From positions 29,107,501-29,171,500 of the forward strand of contig NC_092568.1 in the NCBI RefSeq assembly GCF_037975245.1: a DNA stretch of 64,000 bases. The letters are read 5' to 3'. Positions 37,241 to 50,130 of the stretch are shown here, in pieces (positions within the stretch are counted from its first letter, which is position 1; each line of letters begins with the position of its first letter). A program made the translations under genes and the position numbers. This DNA comes from Apostichopus japonicus. Taxonomy: Eukaryota; Echinodermata; Holothuroidea; Aspidochirotida; Stichopodidae. The notes under the pieces are model-generated. The model saw only the letters and a program-made list of their open reading frames with translations, did not search any database and had not been told where the DNA came from.

Positions 37241-37446
37241 CCAACCACATGAATACAAAAAGATATGTTAATATCTATGCAACAAACAACTGTTGCATAT
37301 GCATGAGATGTAGGGAAAGTCAGATAAGTATGAGATGATGACGACAAGTTGTTCTTCAATGGCAAATTTCTTGCTGAGTTGCTGAGTCTTGCTGAGTATG
37401 AAAAGGTGCTGTACAAATTCACCACCGCTTCTCTCGACTACATTCT
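37241..37446 (-). other. FUT8: FUT8 5' UTR part of exon 1, with upstream ATGs
   Basis: Reading on the minus strand, a strong acceptor (pyrimidine run ending CTCCTTTCAG) sits just before 37446, so the start-codon exon probably begins there and a non-coding first exon lies further upstream. The leader has several upstream ATGs: an ATG directly followed by TAG (37443-37438), a 9-codon uORF (37304-37275), and an ATG at 37250 in another frame whose 65-codon frame overlaps the FUT8 start. Inferred from splice signals only; no transcript seen. Confidence 0.6.
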
Positions 37447-40400
37447 CTGAAAGGAGAAAGAAAAGAAGAATTAGGATAAAGATAATATACACCGCATTGA
37501 CAAACAGAGAGTCATTAGTCAGACCATAGTCAATGGTATATTTAGCACAGTGACTTCAATCCCTGTGAGCTTAAGGGATTACTGCAAACAATCACTTCAT
37601 TTGATCTAGGCTATCTGTCTACAAATCTACGTCTGGTATTAAAAAAAAAAAATAAAAAAAAAAAAACTGAAATATACTGTCACATGAAGACAGAATGACC
37701 CTGGATGAGCATCTGTTTCATTCATTTATTTGAAATCTTGGAATCGTCAAATCATAATCATTACCGTACAAAAATGTTTCATGGTGATGGTGGGGATGTG
37801 GGGTTGGGGGTAGCATGTAATACCCCAATGCATCCACCATTCACCAATAAACTTACCACGTAACACAAAAACTTTTTAACCCTGTTTTCCTACAAAAAGA
37901 TTTACCAACACAGTCTATCTTGCCATGTCTTCCATCATGGTGAAAACGACATAAATATACATTGTAACATGAACGCCAGAAAATATTCATATTACATGCA
38001 GTGTGTTTGATATATGCAAATAACAACAATAAAAGGAGTAAATTTAAAAACATTTGCAATAGACATGTATGGTAAAATGAGTCATAATTCACATCTGCTC
38101 ACTACAGCTTCCAATGACATTTGCAATTTGATTTACTTCTTACTTATCTTCTGACAAAGACTCATCTACTCGAGATGAGTTTGAGAGATATATTTCAGTT
38201 TCCTGCTGAAGACACTTTATTGAGATGATCTATTTCCTATAATACTCGAAAAAATTATGTAAAAATGAATTCCGCATACAGAAATTATACTTGTAAGTGT
38301 TTAATAATGTAGGAGACGTACTCTTGTACTGATCTAATAGAATTATAATAATCTAATACAAACATCTCAACAAAATAGATATTTGAACAGTCAGCTTCTT
38401 CAAGGACATTTCTTTTTAACTTTCAGTCTCTTTTCAAACTTTCAGAACAGAGACAATGTATGCACGGATGCAGTCGGATGCAAGCCACAGAAGGTCTGGT
38501 AGAAGGGGGGGGGGGGTGTGAATGGCCAAAGGGACCAGATGACAATTTCTGGCACAAAGGTATATTTCAGTATTTTTTTTCTTTTTCTCATTTTAATATA
38601 TTCCAGAGTTATTTTTGAGAAATTATTTTTGAGGAAATATACTAAACTGTTAAAATTAAGACCTGTTAGTACAAAGATACTTGAATTACCAAAGCAGTGG
38701 CAATACTCCAACATTAACTGGATTATCTTGTGATTTTAATCTTATTTCCCTTTTTATTATTATTTCTTTTATTCATATATATATATATGTATATCAATGT
38801 TGTACAACCTCTTGCAGAAAAAAGAAGAAGCTGAGCCAACCTCTAAATTGTTAAATGCTGCTTTAAACATCACCACAGTGAGATCGATCACTGGAGAATT
38901 GGAGACTTTAGAACCTCTGAATTTTAAGTTTGTCTGTGAAGTCAGAAATGGCTATCACTGCATACGAAAAGGAAATTACAGGTCCTCTTCGATCCTTCCA
39001 ATGTCATTTGATCAAAACTTGGCAATAATAGTCTTTTTTGCGTCATCGTTATATTTGATGAAGCGCTCTGTGAAGGTTCTTCGACTCGGACTGACTGTCC
39101 TTAAATTTCCGATTGGGGAAAAAAATATTCCTCAAATTTCAGAAACCTTTTGGCCAAGTTAATCACTCAAGTGATATACCAAAGAAAGGTAGGAAATAAC
39201 TTCAAAGAAGGGGTTAAAATCTTTACTGACATTTCTGAGTCTGCTAATTGCCCAAGGCTCAACAAACTGTCACACACACTTTTACTTCTGTAGCTTTTCA
39301 TTCAAACTTCTCAAACCCAAGTGGCCACTTACATTTCTCTAGTGTATATGTGTCTGAAGTTTAATCTATGCATGCAAACTCTATCTTAAACAAAGAAAAA
39401 AGGTAAAGAACAACAAAATTGTCTTTTTTGTCATCCTGGTTGTATTTCCATTAAATTAGCAATGTTGAATTTTTTGTAGAAAGCTTTCAAAACCTGCAGT
39501 TCCTTCAATTTCATCGTCAGTGGTTGACATGGCTGAATCATGGGGACAGTGAACTTTCAGAATGAATTAAGAATTGGAATATAGATACATCATCTCTGCT
39601 AAGCTTCAAAGGCTATAGCATTGTATATGCTGGTTGACTGTAATGTTTCACAATAATTGATTCTCCTATATTTTTTTCTTTTTGTTTGGGTGGGAGTGGT
39701 TGTAGGAAGGAGGGGGAGGAGTTGGGATAGGAAAACACATCAAGAAAGTATATTGATGACTTCTCTGAGTTTACGATTTCACATGAGGCAAAATCTTTGA
39801 TTTGTTACAAATTCTACATGCCCAAAGAGGATATATCTAAAATATCATTGTTATCATTGATGATGTACCTGTTTACCCTCTACAACTGCACTTTTTTATC
39901 CACAGAGTTTGCCTTCTCTACAGCCATAAGATCCCTACATCATCTTCCGTTCAACTTCTTTCTCAACCTATCTACTCAAAAAGTTGCTCAACTCAAGCGC
40001 AAAAATGTTGCAATTTTGGTCGATTCTTATTTTAGGGTTGGCTGAGTCACAGAGCATGCTGTGAGCCTGTGACCAATGGCTGCATTGCCCTCTGCAAGTT
40101 TCAAGAGATCTTCACATCTAGATTTCTGCAAACCAAACTTTGCCTTAATCACCTCTCATTTGATCAACTTCGGGTTGACCAACATAGAGGGCCAGAATCT
40201 AATGACTTATTTGCCTAACTACAAGTTACCCTATGCCAATTAACGAGTATCACCGCACAATTAATACTTCATAGTTGGATATCTTAAGATCCGATTATAA
40301 CTAATTGCTTCCCTTAATTCTTGAGATATATATACTGTATAATAGCATTGTGTCATGCGCACGCACATGCTTAAGAGACATACTGTATATAATATACAGT

Positions 40401-41360
40401 GCTGTACATACAATCATTAGTGTTGATTGTGCAGCTGACTATGACTGTCCTAAAAAACAAACACTATAGAACTTGCAGTTTTTGTATTCCAATCGTATAA
40501 TCAAAATTGGGTTACTGTATATATATCCAACTACATTATGGCTAGATCCACTTTCCCATCCTACTGTATAGTTTGCCAACCGAGTACAATATGTCTTTTT
40601 CTTTGTATGTTTAATGCAGTAATATCAGTCTGCTGTATTCAGTATAGAAACCTTGTCTGTGCCATTGTGTGCTGTAACTGCAGCTAAATTAAAAAGCTAC
40701 TTTTTACAAATTAAGGATGATACTTTACACATCAAGTATGATACAATAAACGAACGGATGAATGGGATCTGAATGAGAGACATACAGACGTATAAAGCTT
40801 TACTACATATTGTAAATCTTGATTTTTATTAAAATGTAAAAATATGAAAATGTTTACAAGGCGGCTTTTGTATTCATAAACAATGACTAAGTTTCCATTA
40901 AAATATGGACTGCGATATTAACAGGTTTAATATGGCTATACAATTGAAACAGAATGCAGACATTATAAAGATGTTATTGGAAAGTCAGTTAAAACCTTCA
41001 AGTGACAAGACACAGATCTCACAACGTGGAAGACATCATTTAAATATTCCAACAATTAGAGAAATATGCCAATTACTCAATGGGTACTAATCTGTTACTA
41101 ATATTTTATTTGAAAAGTATACATGTAGATGTATATCTTGAATCAAAATTTTCATTTTCAACTTGTTTTATCTTTGTTTGGTATCACCACCCAATAATTT
41201 CACAAAAGGAAAATTCAATGACCAACAAGAGATGTTAATACTATATTCTGCATAATAATTAAGTTTACAAGCAGCCGGGACTCAGTACTACACCAAGGGA
41301 CTAGAAAATATTCAAGATACTGAAAAATGGGAAAATGTTACTGATCTGTATGGGTTAGAT
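37447..41360. other. FUT8 5' flank or 5' UTR intron
   Basis: No gene supported. Contains a 12-base G run (38505-38516) and a TA tract at about 38778. The 121-codon frame at 38797-39162 has no recognisable domain. Confidence 0.5.
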
Positions 41361-41470
41361 CAGGGGTGGGCAACCTACGGCCCGCAGGCCACATGCAGCC
41401 CGCCACTGATATTTTTGCGGCCTGTGAGATGTCTCAAGAAAAAGAAAAAAATCAATCTATTTTACATCAT
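41361..41470 (+). mobile_element. hAT-superfamily DNA transposon terminus (Charlie-like)
   Basis: Starts CAGGGGTGGGCAACCTACGG followed by CCCGCAGGCC and GCAGCCCGCC, the typical 5' end of non-autonomous hAT elements (CAGGGGTNGGCAA... rich in GGCCCGC). The 8 bases before it (GGTTAGAT) could be the target duplication. I could not place the other end, so length is unknown. Confidence 0.7.
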
Positions 41471-42334
41471 CACAAAATCACCACATGTCATGTTACTCTT
41501 CACACTTTCATGGATGTCAGCTTGATTAATGCAGGCTATATTTAATTACAAGCAGCTGAAGATTAAATTTTATCCTTTAACACAAGAGTAGTCTAAACTT
41601 TTTGGTTGATTAAAAGCAATACACAAAGTGACAATATTTCATATTTTACGAGTATTCTTGCAATGACGAGCTGGAACGAATCTATGAAGCAATAAAAATA
41701 CCACGTACGATATTGTTTTACAGAAGAGCTACCCTCTATGTGCATCTAACAGTGAAAAATTTATCATACATGTGCAACTGTAAAGCAGAATGCAACACAA
41801 ACTGGCAACTTTAAAGGATTGTAACAAACCAACCACTCAAATTAAGGATTGTAATACATTACACAGATAGTATAGAAATAAAGTAAAGAATTACCACAGC
41901 CATATATACCAAATCGGAGGGCTAAAATATTCTCAATATATTGTACCTACAGTAATATCTGTGGACAGCAATGAAACAGGTTTTTGCATTGAGTTTCGTA
42001 ATGTGGTCAATACTACCAGATTATATACTTCATATTTCATAATAATGAAGTAACAGTAAACTCCACTTAATCAAAATTCTTTTCATATCATTAAGAAAGT
42101 GTAAGTACCGTAAAGTAAAAATGAAAAATTAATATTCAGATGTAATTTTATTTCTTTTGGGATATGAGATACAATAGGAATGAAATTTATTGTTTATAAA
42201 CTGACTAAATTTCATTTGGTAAAGAAAGACAAACACATGATGATGTCTTCATACCAATAACTGAAAATCGAAAGAGTAATTACTTGTAGACCTAGATTTG
42301 GCATTAATATCCTGAAATTGTTACTTCAAGGAAA
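41471..42334. other. Non-coding, possible hAT interior
   Basis: AT-rich, no transposase-like frame; may be part of the same element or flank. Confidence 0.4.
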
Positions 42335-42538
42335 TGAAGAGGGGAAGGGGAGGTGATGAAGGGAGGGGAGTTGTGAGGGAGAGGCAGGGGTATGAAGGAG
42401 AGGGGGAGGTGTGAATGAGAGGGGAGGTGTTGAGAGGGGAGGAGAGGTGAGGAAGAGAGGGGAGGGGAGGTGAAGGAGATGTGAAGGGAAGGGGAGGTGA
42501 GGAAGGGAGGGAGGAAAGGGGAGATGAGGGGGTGAGCA
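42335..42538. repeat. 200 bp polypurine (G/A) tract with GGGGAGG repeats
   Basis: The plus strand is almost entirely G and A with occasional T, built from AGGGGAGGTGA-like words. Many GGGG groups sit a few bases apart. Mirror symmetry and G clusters would allow triplex or G-quadruplex structure. The minus strand is open in several frames only because it is C/T simple sequence. Confidence 0.9.
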
Positions 42539-42689
42539 TTGATACACAAGAATACAGAGAAAGCCAATGAGCGCAGTGATTCCTTGCCACATTTGACATG
42601 AGAACATCCAATAATGTGTTTTCAAAATTTGACTGGTCAGCCAATTCAAGTGATCAACAAGGTTCTTATACCTATGTGGACCTGCATTT

Positions 42690-43060
42690 CAGGTGTTAAG
42701 CTCACTGAAGTTACTATCATTTTTCAAACTTTTTCACACTTTGACTTCAGCTGATCTAATTACCTTTGACCTGCAAATATTGTTCCGGTTCTTGTTGAAC
42801 TCAATGAAGATTGATCTACATATATACCAAGAGTCAAAAATTTTCAAGCTTTAGCTTTTTGAGTTATCATGTTACAAGACTTTTTCAGACTTGAGCTACT
42901 GTACTGTATATTGACCTCAAATGACCAGCTATGTCTCTAGAAGAAAATTTCTTGTCTCTCAGTCAGTTGAATCTATATACATCAAGTTACATGGAAGTTT
43001 TAGTTTAATATTCAGTTATAGTAAATATGGTTTTCAGACATTCACATTTCTTCTCCTAAA
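42690..43060 (+). repeat. Diverged copy of the ~140 bp TGACCT repeat array
   Basis: GAGTTATCATGTTACAAGAC at about 42869, TTCTTGTTGAACTCAATGAAG, CATATATACCAAG, TTGACCTCAAATGACC: same blocks and ~142 bp period as 30086-30545, more decayed, with ACCTTTGACCT near 42762 remaining of the DR1. Confidence 0.75.
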
Positions 43061-44056
43061 ATGATACCTCCGCATAGAAAAAAAAGCTTCACGTCTCTTT
43101 CACTAAGTAGGGAGCTGCAAGTCAGGAAGAATGATCTGTTATTAGTAAAAAAAATTATTGAAAGGTTGTTAAAGTTAGATTCTGTATACAAAACCATACA
43201 TAACACTTAACTTTGTGGAAACTGACCCATTTTCATAGTAAATTTACTACAAATGCGATACCCCATAGATTCTCATAAATTTTTCATTTTGCCTCGTGAA
43301 GAATGACATTACCAGCAAAAGCTTGTCATTAAATGTCTTGAACATCTAATCAAAAAATAATGAGTCTGTCTTAAATGACGCCAATCTTGTACACAGAAAT
43401 CCACTTGAGGAAACTGATCCAAAAGGAAATTGCCAAGCTAACTGTGGTTTAAGAAAAAAAAAAAAAAAATGTAAACTCTCTCCTTGGGTGATTTATCATC
43501 AAACCTAATCAACGTGCCGTAATCCTTCATAAATCTCAACCGGCCGCAATTTTCTCAAAAGGGTATCCTTAATTGTCGGATTGAAAGGTGGATCGAGGAA
43601 ATTTATGAAACTCATCTCGAAACAATAACTGAATGCACTCAGCGAAAACATTCGCTGAAGGGAAGCAGGTGGCTACATGTATACATAGCAAACTTTCAAT
43701 CTGAAAACAGTGCAACGTAACAACTTTACAATCTAATCATTGAGAAAGGAGTGCGGTCTTTACAGAGTTTGGTATTAATGTGAAAATCGATCAACTTAAC
43801 AGCTGTATCATTTCCGGCTCTTACAGAGTATAATCTAAGATATATTTAGTTGCATAAGGAAATAAATATGATGTTCATCTCGGGGCAATGTTGCTAACTT
43901 GTCAAGAAATTTAACTGATTAATCTATCATCCAGGTCATTTTTTTTCCTTTCTAGCTCTCATGGATGATATTCCAATTCTTGTCTATATTTTCCAAGGCA
44001 GCAGTATATCTAGTCGACAAATTGATGATTTATAGCAAACGTTGCTGGCCCATGGC
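43061..44056. other. Non-coding 5' flank
   Basis: No gene or strong repeat seen; one A run near 43448-43469. Confidence 0.5.
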
Positions 44057-44185
44057 ACTGCTCTCTATAGGCCTTTATCATGAATCATTCACAAATGGCC
44101 CGATTACTGAAACTGCTCTCTTTAGGCCTTCATCAAGAATCATTCACAAATAGCTCAATTACTGAAATTGCTCTCTTAGGCCTTT
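44057..44185. repeat. 55 bp tandem repeat, 2.4 units
   Basis: ACTGCTCTCT..AGGCCTT starts at 44057, 44112 and (as ATTGCTCTCT) 44167, each followed by CA-AATCATTCACAAAT and ATTACTGAAA. Confidence 0.9.
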
Positions 44186-44629
44186 ATGACTAATGTTGAT
44201 TTAACCAGTCATAAACAATATTAGCAAGGATCAACAGAGACAATATATAATCATAGTCGTTTTAAGAATTAGTAGAAACTTTCTGATAAATGATCTGCAA
44301 TTCCTATCGTAAAAGAAATATGCTAACAGATATACAGTATGTTACAGTATTAACAACTTTAACAATTAATTTACACTAGCCAAAAGGTTTCATCTGTGAC
44401 AGCTACTATTTATTGGATACTTTTGTCACACTGGATATTCTGTAGGTACTGCACAATTAACTACACTTTGATTATAATATACAGAAGGTGCACTCTCCCA
44501 TTACAAATTACAGTATATCTGATCAATATAATACGGATGGAAAAGGGAAAAAGAAAAGCCTGGTAACCTGGTAAATAGCATGCAGTTTGAGGCTTCTGAA
44601 TGGTACTGTAGATTCGGAAAGTCATTGGG

Positions 44630-44846
44630 GGCCACTAGGAAAGAATGTTACCCATTCATAGGCCACTAGGCAAGAATGTTACCCATTCATAGGCCACTAG
44701 GCAAGAATGATACACATTCATAGGCCACTAGGCAAGAATGTTACCCATTCATAGGCCACTAGGCAAGAATGTTACCCATTCATAGGCCACTAGGCAAGAA
44801 TGTTACCCATTCATAGGCCACTGGGCAAGAATGTAACCCATTCATA
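44630..44846. repeat. 31 bp tandem repeat, seven units
   Basis: GGCCACTAGGCAAGAATGTT plus ACCCATTCATA, exact 31 bp period starting at 44630, 44661, 44692, 44723, 44754, 44785 and 44816. The unit is a piece of the larger repeat family (compare GTAAGAATGTTACCCGTTTG at 45292), so the array expanded inside one family copy. Confidence 0.97.
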
Positions 44847-45189
44847 CTGTAGGCTAGGGTAGATTGGAATGTGAATAATGAATAGTAAACAAAATAAAGA
44901 GAGGAATGAATTAGTATATTAATAATTATATATAAAAGAAACAAAGAGGAATCATCTCTGCTCAGAAAATAGAGACAACACATCCAACAATTTTTTTTTT
45001 TTTAACTTGGCTTTAAAAGAGTTGTCACATTATCAATAGAAAAAATGACCGGTATATGAACTGGAAGTAAGCCAACCTGAATTTAATGAAAGTCATAAAA
45101 ATCTGTTATTTAAAACAACTAGAAAAGCTGTTATAGTTCTATATGGGAATCAAACTAACCCTCCATAATCAGACACAAATCCTACAGTA

Positions 45190-45390
45190 GGTCAAAGATG
45201 CTTTGTACTTAGGACTTCGGAATGGCAGATTAGGAAGAAAGAGGGTAGTGACCTCAAACAGAGTCCCCGGGGGAGGGGAGGGGGATGTAGTGTAAGAATG
45301 TTACCCGTTTGTAGGCTAGGTAGATGGGAGTAGTTTTCTTTAGTAGATAGGTACGAGAGAAATGAAGTACATTAACTGTATTTTTACTGT
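45190..45390 (+). repeat. Upstream repeat family, copy
   Basis: AATGGCAGATTAGGAAGAAA, GTAGTGACC, CCCGGGGG, GTAGTGTAAGAATGTTACCC, TAGGCTAGGTAGATGGGAG, TAGGTACGAGAGAAATGAAG correspond in order to the blocks at 62590-62755. Confidence 0.7.
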
Positions 45391-47909
45391 AAAGTTTAAC
45401 TGAAAGTTACCAGGTCTAGGCATCCAGAATAGATCATATCACTTCTACATCTATAACTAAATTATGATAACTTCATTGGCTACCAATTACAAGCACGATT
45501 CTATTGTAATACAATGTTTTTATTACCTTTAAGGCACCTCATTGGTTTTAACCTATTAACATTCATGAGGGAGTTGCTCACCGAGCATCGACCAACAAGA
45601 TTTCTAATGTCCCAACAGGCCACGATGTTTACTGTTCCTTCATTAAACCATCTTCACTGGCACAAAAAGTGCTTCTGCTAACATGTGCCTCATCCCAAAT
45701 CTCCATAAGAGTTAAGGCACTTCAAGTATTCAAATGAACAAATCACGACATATTTATTCATTCAATATTCTTAATACTAAATATTCATTTAGTGTTTCAT
45801 CTTCCTTTCTCTTAAGTGCTTGTCAGCAGAGTTTCTTTTGTTTTATATTGAGCACTTAAAGTATGTAAGTGTAGGTGTATAGAAGAGGACAATGTCCTCT
45901 TAGTAATATCCCCTGAGATGTAACTGCATGTTTTAATGTACACCTAAAAGAATTCAATGTATTTCTGTTCAACTTCACATAGTGTCACAATAGACAACGA
46001 GACCCAGAGAGAGTCTTCCACTTTTCAACACAATCGACAACAGATAGTATCTAGGTTATAACATTTTCATATTATGTTTTACTTCTCAATACTTTGTCAC
46101 CATAATCAAACCCTTTGGGACATGAGTCAAAAAATGTACATCAAAATTAACAAAGAACAACTATTTTGAATCAAGTGGACTATGGTTTACGTGAACAGTA
46201 ATTTACGAAATGAAAATTAATGCAATAATCCCTTTTTTCGGTCTGTATCTTCATCTGCTTCACGACATCTGCTTTAATCAAGGATATATAGCAGGCCTTC
46301 TATTTTGACAGTTTGAATTTCCTCTTTAACCTTTTACAGAAAGGATCGATATTTGTCACTCATCCTAGTTTTTCAGCCAGAATGTTGTCCATATTCCATG
46401 AAAGTGATTGATTTCACATCAATTTGTATGTAAATTGCTTACTAGAGCATACTACTAACTATATGAAGAGGAAGAATAAAGAGAAGAAGAAAACATGACA
46501 AGAAGGGGTGGGGGGGGGAAATAATGGAGAGATAAGGAAAAAAGGAACAAAATGGCAGGAAAACATGAAGGAAACCAGAAAATGCATCAGATAGAATATA
46601 CTGTATAAGGTAATTAGCCTATACGGTTTACATGGCTCTCTATACAGTACTGTATGTGGCTGCCAGCTCTTACCCATGCAACTATCAACATTTCCACCAA
46701 CTTTTTCAAATTTAAAAAGCTTCAGGAAGCAACGTATAAATGTGTGTGTGCACTGCATATATACCACTGAAACCCATACATGTTTGATATACCTCAAAAA
46801 CAGGATAAAGTGATTTATTTTGTTCACACCATTTTCATTAAACTTTCATAATAAGTATTATATACCTTGAATATGTAATTTCATATCGGATATAAAGAGA
46901 TATTTTTATATGTCCTATTGAACGCTGAGAGAACGATTAATGATATCTGACACGGAGAAGATGCTTGGTAACTGTAGTAATAAGAAGCGGGGCGAGTTAT
47001 TAAGGATATTCTCTGGTTGCTCGGACAACCAGGCCTTAATTTACAATTTTGTTCCCAAACAGCAAATTTAGTTTTCCGAAAAAATGTAGCAAATTAACAG
47101 TTATGACCAATATGTACAATGTAGGAGAGATGTGCAAGTTGGTGAATAGAACACCAGGTCTGAGGGTGATACCATTTTACCTTTTTATCTATTTGGGGGT
47201 ATTTGGTTACATTGCAATCTGACTTTGATGTAAACAACTAGTCTAGCTCTGCCGGACAACCTCCACGGCTGATTTTGGTCGTAAGGACATAAATTTGATT
47301 GTCTCGGACGACGTGACTACCGTTAAAATTTTGGCGGGGAAAGTGAAGATATTTTTAAGAAATAAAATCATAAAGATTAGAAATAGCAATATTTGCTGGT
47401 GGAAAACCTGTCAGCATGCCAGCTGGACAAACAGACAAACACATGATCTGGATATTCATGACAATGCATATTGATCATTTTACAATCCAAAATGTGGAAA
47501 AGTCTTGGAGGAAAGAATTTACATGAGACATTTTGGAGTTGAATTAATACATGCAGAAGACACAGTGATTTGTGAATGAAACCACCTTAGACAGATTTAA
47601 ACCAAAAACCTGACATAGAATATATATATACTATAAATAAATGATATTATAAAGTTGAGGAAAGTGGCATAAAGCAACCAACTGCCTTTCTCTGACTACT
47701 GTTAAAGTTATGTTAAACGTTAGTGTTAAAAAATGTTTGTATCATGTTAAAAACATTGAAAAATCAAGGATGCTTAATGGATTCTTTGAAACAGTGAAAT
47801 AAAAGAGGTTAGATAAAACTTTAGATGAAACATATATAACCCCAATGAAAAACCAAGTCGATGTTCCAGGATTGAAAAAAATGTGTAAAAATCCTGTGGG
47901 TCGCTTTAG
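45391..47909. other. Non-coding 5' flank
   Basis: No gene supported. The stretch near 45540-45740 has a faint resemblance to the end of a non-LTR reverse transcriptase frame but is too broken to call. Confidence 0.45.
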
Positions 47910-48100
47910 AATGGTAAATTTCAGAATGGTAAATTTCAGAAGGAAGAGAGAGAGAGAGAATGGGGGGGGAGACCAGGATGTGGATGGGGGGGCATAATGC
48001 TAAAAATATTACAAAGTTTAATAGTACGCTATGTAGAGGAAAAGGCAAGTGTGGAGACAGGTATGGGAGAAACAAAGTACAGTAAATCTTAGAGTTTACG
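47910..48100 (+). repeat. Upstream repeat family, copy
   Basis: AATGGTAAATTTCAGAAGGA then AGAGAGAG, GCATAATGCTAAAAAT, AGTACGCTATGTAG, GTGTGGAGACAGGTATGGGA. Matches 62590-62755 block by block (AATGGTAAATTCGGAAGGAA; GCAGTGCTAAAATTTATACC; GTGGCGTATAGGTAG; GAGACAGGTAAGGGA). Confidence 0.8.
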
Positions 48101-48235
48101 GTATTTACGAAGGAAGACACTTTAAAACTATGAGATACACAAAGGAATACAACTTAAGTATATAAATAACTGCACTTTACTTTAATATATAGCTCATTAA
48201 TATTAAGTCAAGTGCAAACAACATGATAAGGAGGT

Positions 48236-48320
48236 CAGTACTGAGAGGTTCACTCTCGACATGAAGAGACAGGTAAGTACCGAAGTGAAGTAAACTGTTT
48301 GTGCTGGCCGTCTACTGTAG
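48236..48320 (+). repeat. Upstream repeat family, partial copy
   Basis: GAGACAGGTAAGTACCGAAG then TGAAGTAAACTG, the 3' part of the family, about 180 bp after the previous copy. Confidence 0.65.
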
Positions 48321-49489
48321 TTATCTGCTGTATGCAAACCCAGCAGGTTTGGACAAGGTTTCTTGTTTAGCTGGGCAACATGGGTATCTGTAAAATGAAT
48401 TCATTTCACATTCAAACAATTTGAATGTAAATACAAGATACTCCTCCTATGGCTAGCCATAAGGGACAATAAACTTCACAGACAACTTAGACAGGGACAT
48501 AATTCTTATTATTATGCACATATATCACAATGAATGGTGATTAATGGTCTAATCTGCTTGCAAATTTATCAAATTTTATTGAATATAGAATAACCCAATG
48601 ATGACAGTTAAAGGTAATAAATGCTCACTAGGCTCCTTACATCAGAAGCATCTAGATTACATAAAACTCTCCTCTTTTCTCAAAATTTCCTGCTATAAAT
48701 TTTCTAAAAGAGCAAAGAATATGTCCTCAATTGGTAAATGACCTTAATAATATAAAATATGTTTCTTTTCAAAATTCAACAGAAAATAAACTTTGATCGA
48801 GTTCCTGCAATGAATGTTTCTTTTGAGTATTTTGGAAACAGAAATCTACAAACTTCTATTAAAGACTTCAGATATGGAAGTTTTGAGATATGAATGATTA
48901 CTGCACTCATACTAACATTATTCAAAAGTGTTGAAAAGCAATTTTAATTAAGGTTCCATTGTGTATGACAAGATACTTCACAAGTTACAAATTGCCATAC
49001 ATATTTAGATTTGCACCATCTGTTCCCTCATTTCTTCAATGGCGGGATATGTGACGTCAAGCAGTACTAATGGAAAAAACACTTTAATATTAAAATTTTA
49101 ATTTAGAAACTCTGCATAACGACAGCTTTGTTTTTCCTTTCTCTTATCATTCTTTTAACACTCGTGGAATGAAATATTACACCGGATCAAAATTATGCCA
49201 GAATATGGATAGAACATGACTTAGCATATGAAAATTGAAGAAAAGCAATATATATTTCATCACAAGTTGGGCTATTCAAGAAACTCTTTTTGAAAGTTCT
49301 TGAACATCTTTTTGGTGTCCTCATCCAAATTATATTATTTACCATATTCTCTACTAAAACTGTAAAAATTCTATTATGTCTTTGTGAGTAAAGATGTTCA
49401 TGAAACTACTTCCAAACCAAGCTTGATGCACAGTCTCATACCATCGAAAACTTTCCTGGTTTGGAAACTTTACGAATTTTAAACTTACC
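48321..49489. other. Non-coding 5' flank
   Basis: Nothing supported. Confidence 0.5.
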
Positions 49490-49733
49490 TGTCTTCTCAC
49501 TACAACTGCACTCAGAAGCTTCGAGAACTCTGGCTCTTATCTCTGGAAAAATTTACCAGATCACATTCGAACATGCTCTAAACTTTCTAAATTCAAAAGT
49601 CTACTTAAGACCCATCTTTTCACTTGTTCTTTTGTAAATTAATCTGTTTTCTTTGTAAAGCGCCTTGAGCAGTGGCTTTTGTCTACTGATTTGGCGCTAT
49701 ATAAGTCTCATTTATTATTATTATTATTATTTG
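49490..49733 (+). mobile_element. 3' end of a CR1/L2-like non-LTR retrotransposon
   Basis: 49511-49642 reads LRSFENSGSYLWKNLPDHIR then TCSKLSKFKSLLKTHLFTCS-FVN-stop, the usual C-terminus of CR1/L2-group reverse-transcriptase proteins (WNxLPxxIR...FKxxLKTHLF). The 3' UTR has AAGCGCCTTGAGCAGTGG, then TTGGCGCTATATAAGTCTCA and an ATT repeat tail, also typical. Severely 5' truncated, hence dead on arrival. Confidence 0.88.
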
Positions 49734-49944
49734 TTTTTTAGAGGTAGATCTTTCTACTCCAGGCATGAGCTTTTTTCCGCGAATTCGCGGAATATCCGTG
49801 ATTTCTTTCATTCCTCGGGAACAAAAGTATTATCCTAACACACTGTATCATAGGCAAACTAGAGCCTATACTGCATTTTTTGCAAAGTTCCGTGATTTTT
49901 TTTTTACCCCAGGCTCATCCCTGCTACTCGCATTAAGTGATCCA

Positions 49945-50130
49945 GACACTTTGGGTGGTACAATGAGAAGGGGGCACAGAAGAGAGCAATGGGCCAGTCA
50001 CCGAGACAGTTAACTATGATGAAAGAGTTACCAGGTTGCTCTACAGTAGACACGGTGCTACGGTAGAGTGAGAGTGCACTTGTGTTGTGAGGAGACAGGT
50101 GAGGACTGAAGTAAATACAATAGGGGCAGT
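49945..50130 (+). repeat. Upstream repeat family, copy
   Basis: GGGGGCACAGAAGAGAGCAA, GGCCAGTCACCGAGACAG, then TTGTGTTGTGAGGAGACAGG, TGAGGACTGAAGTAAATACA. The last 60 bp match 62700-62750 closely. Confidence 0.75.

Noticed and set aside
38797-39162. 121-codon plus-strand frame after a CTTGCAG-like acceptor
   Set aside because: No family resemblance, no partner exons and no conserved motif.
42304-42649. Three overlapping Pro/Ser/Leu-rich minus-strand frames
   Set aside because: Translation of a C/T simple-sequence tract.
45540-45740. Decayed CR1/L2-like reverse-transcriptase end
   Set aside because: Faint resemblance only, broken by stops and frame changes; not enough to annotate.
41353-47813. 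hAT element spanning 41361-47806 with GGTTAGAT target duplication
   Set aside because: The second GGTTAGAT at about 47806 is not preceded by the inverted terminus, so the match is chance.
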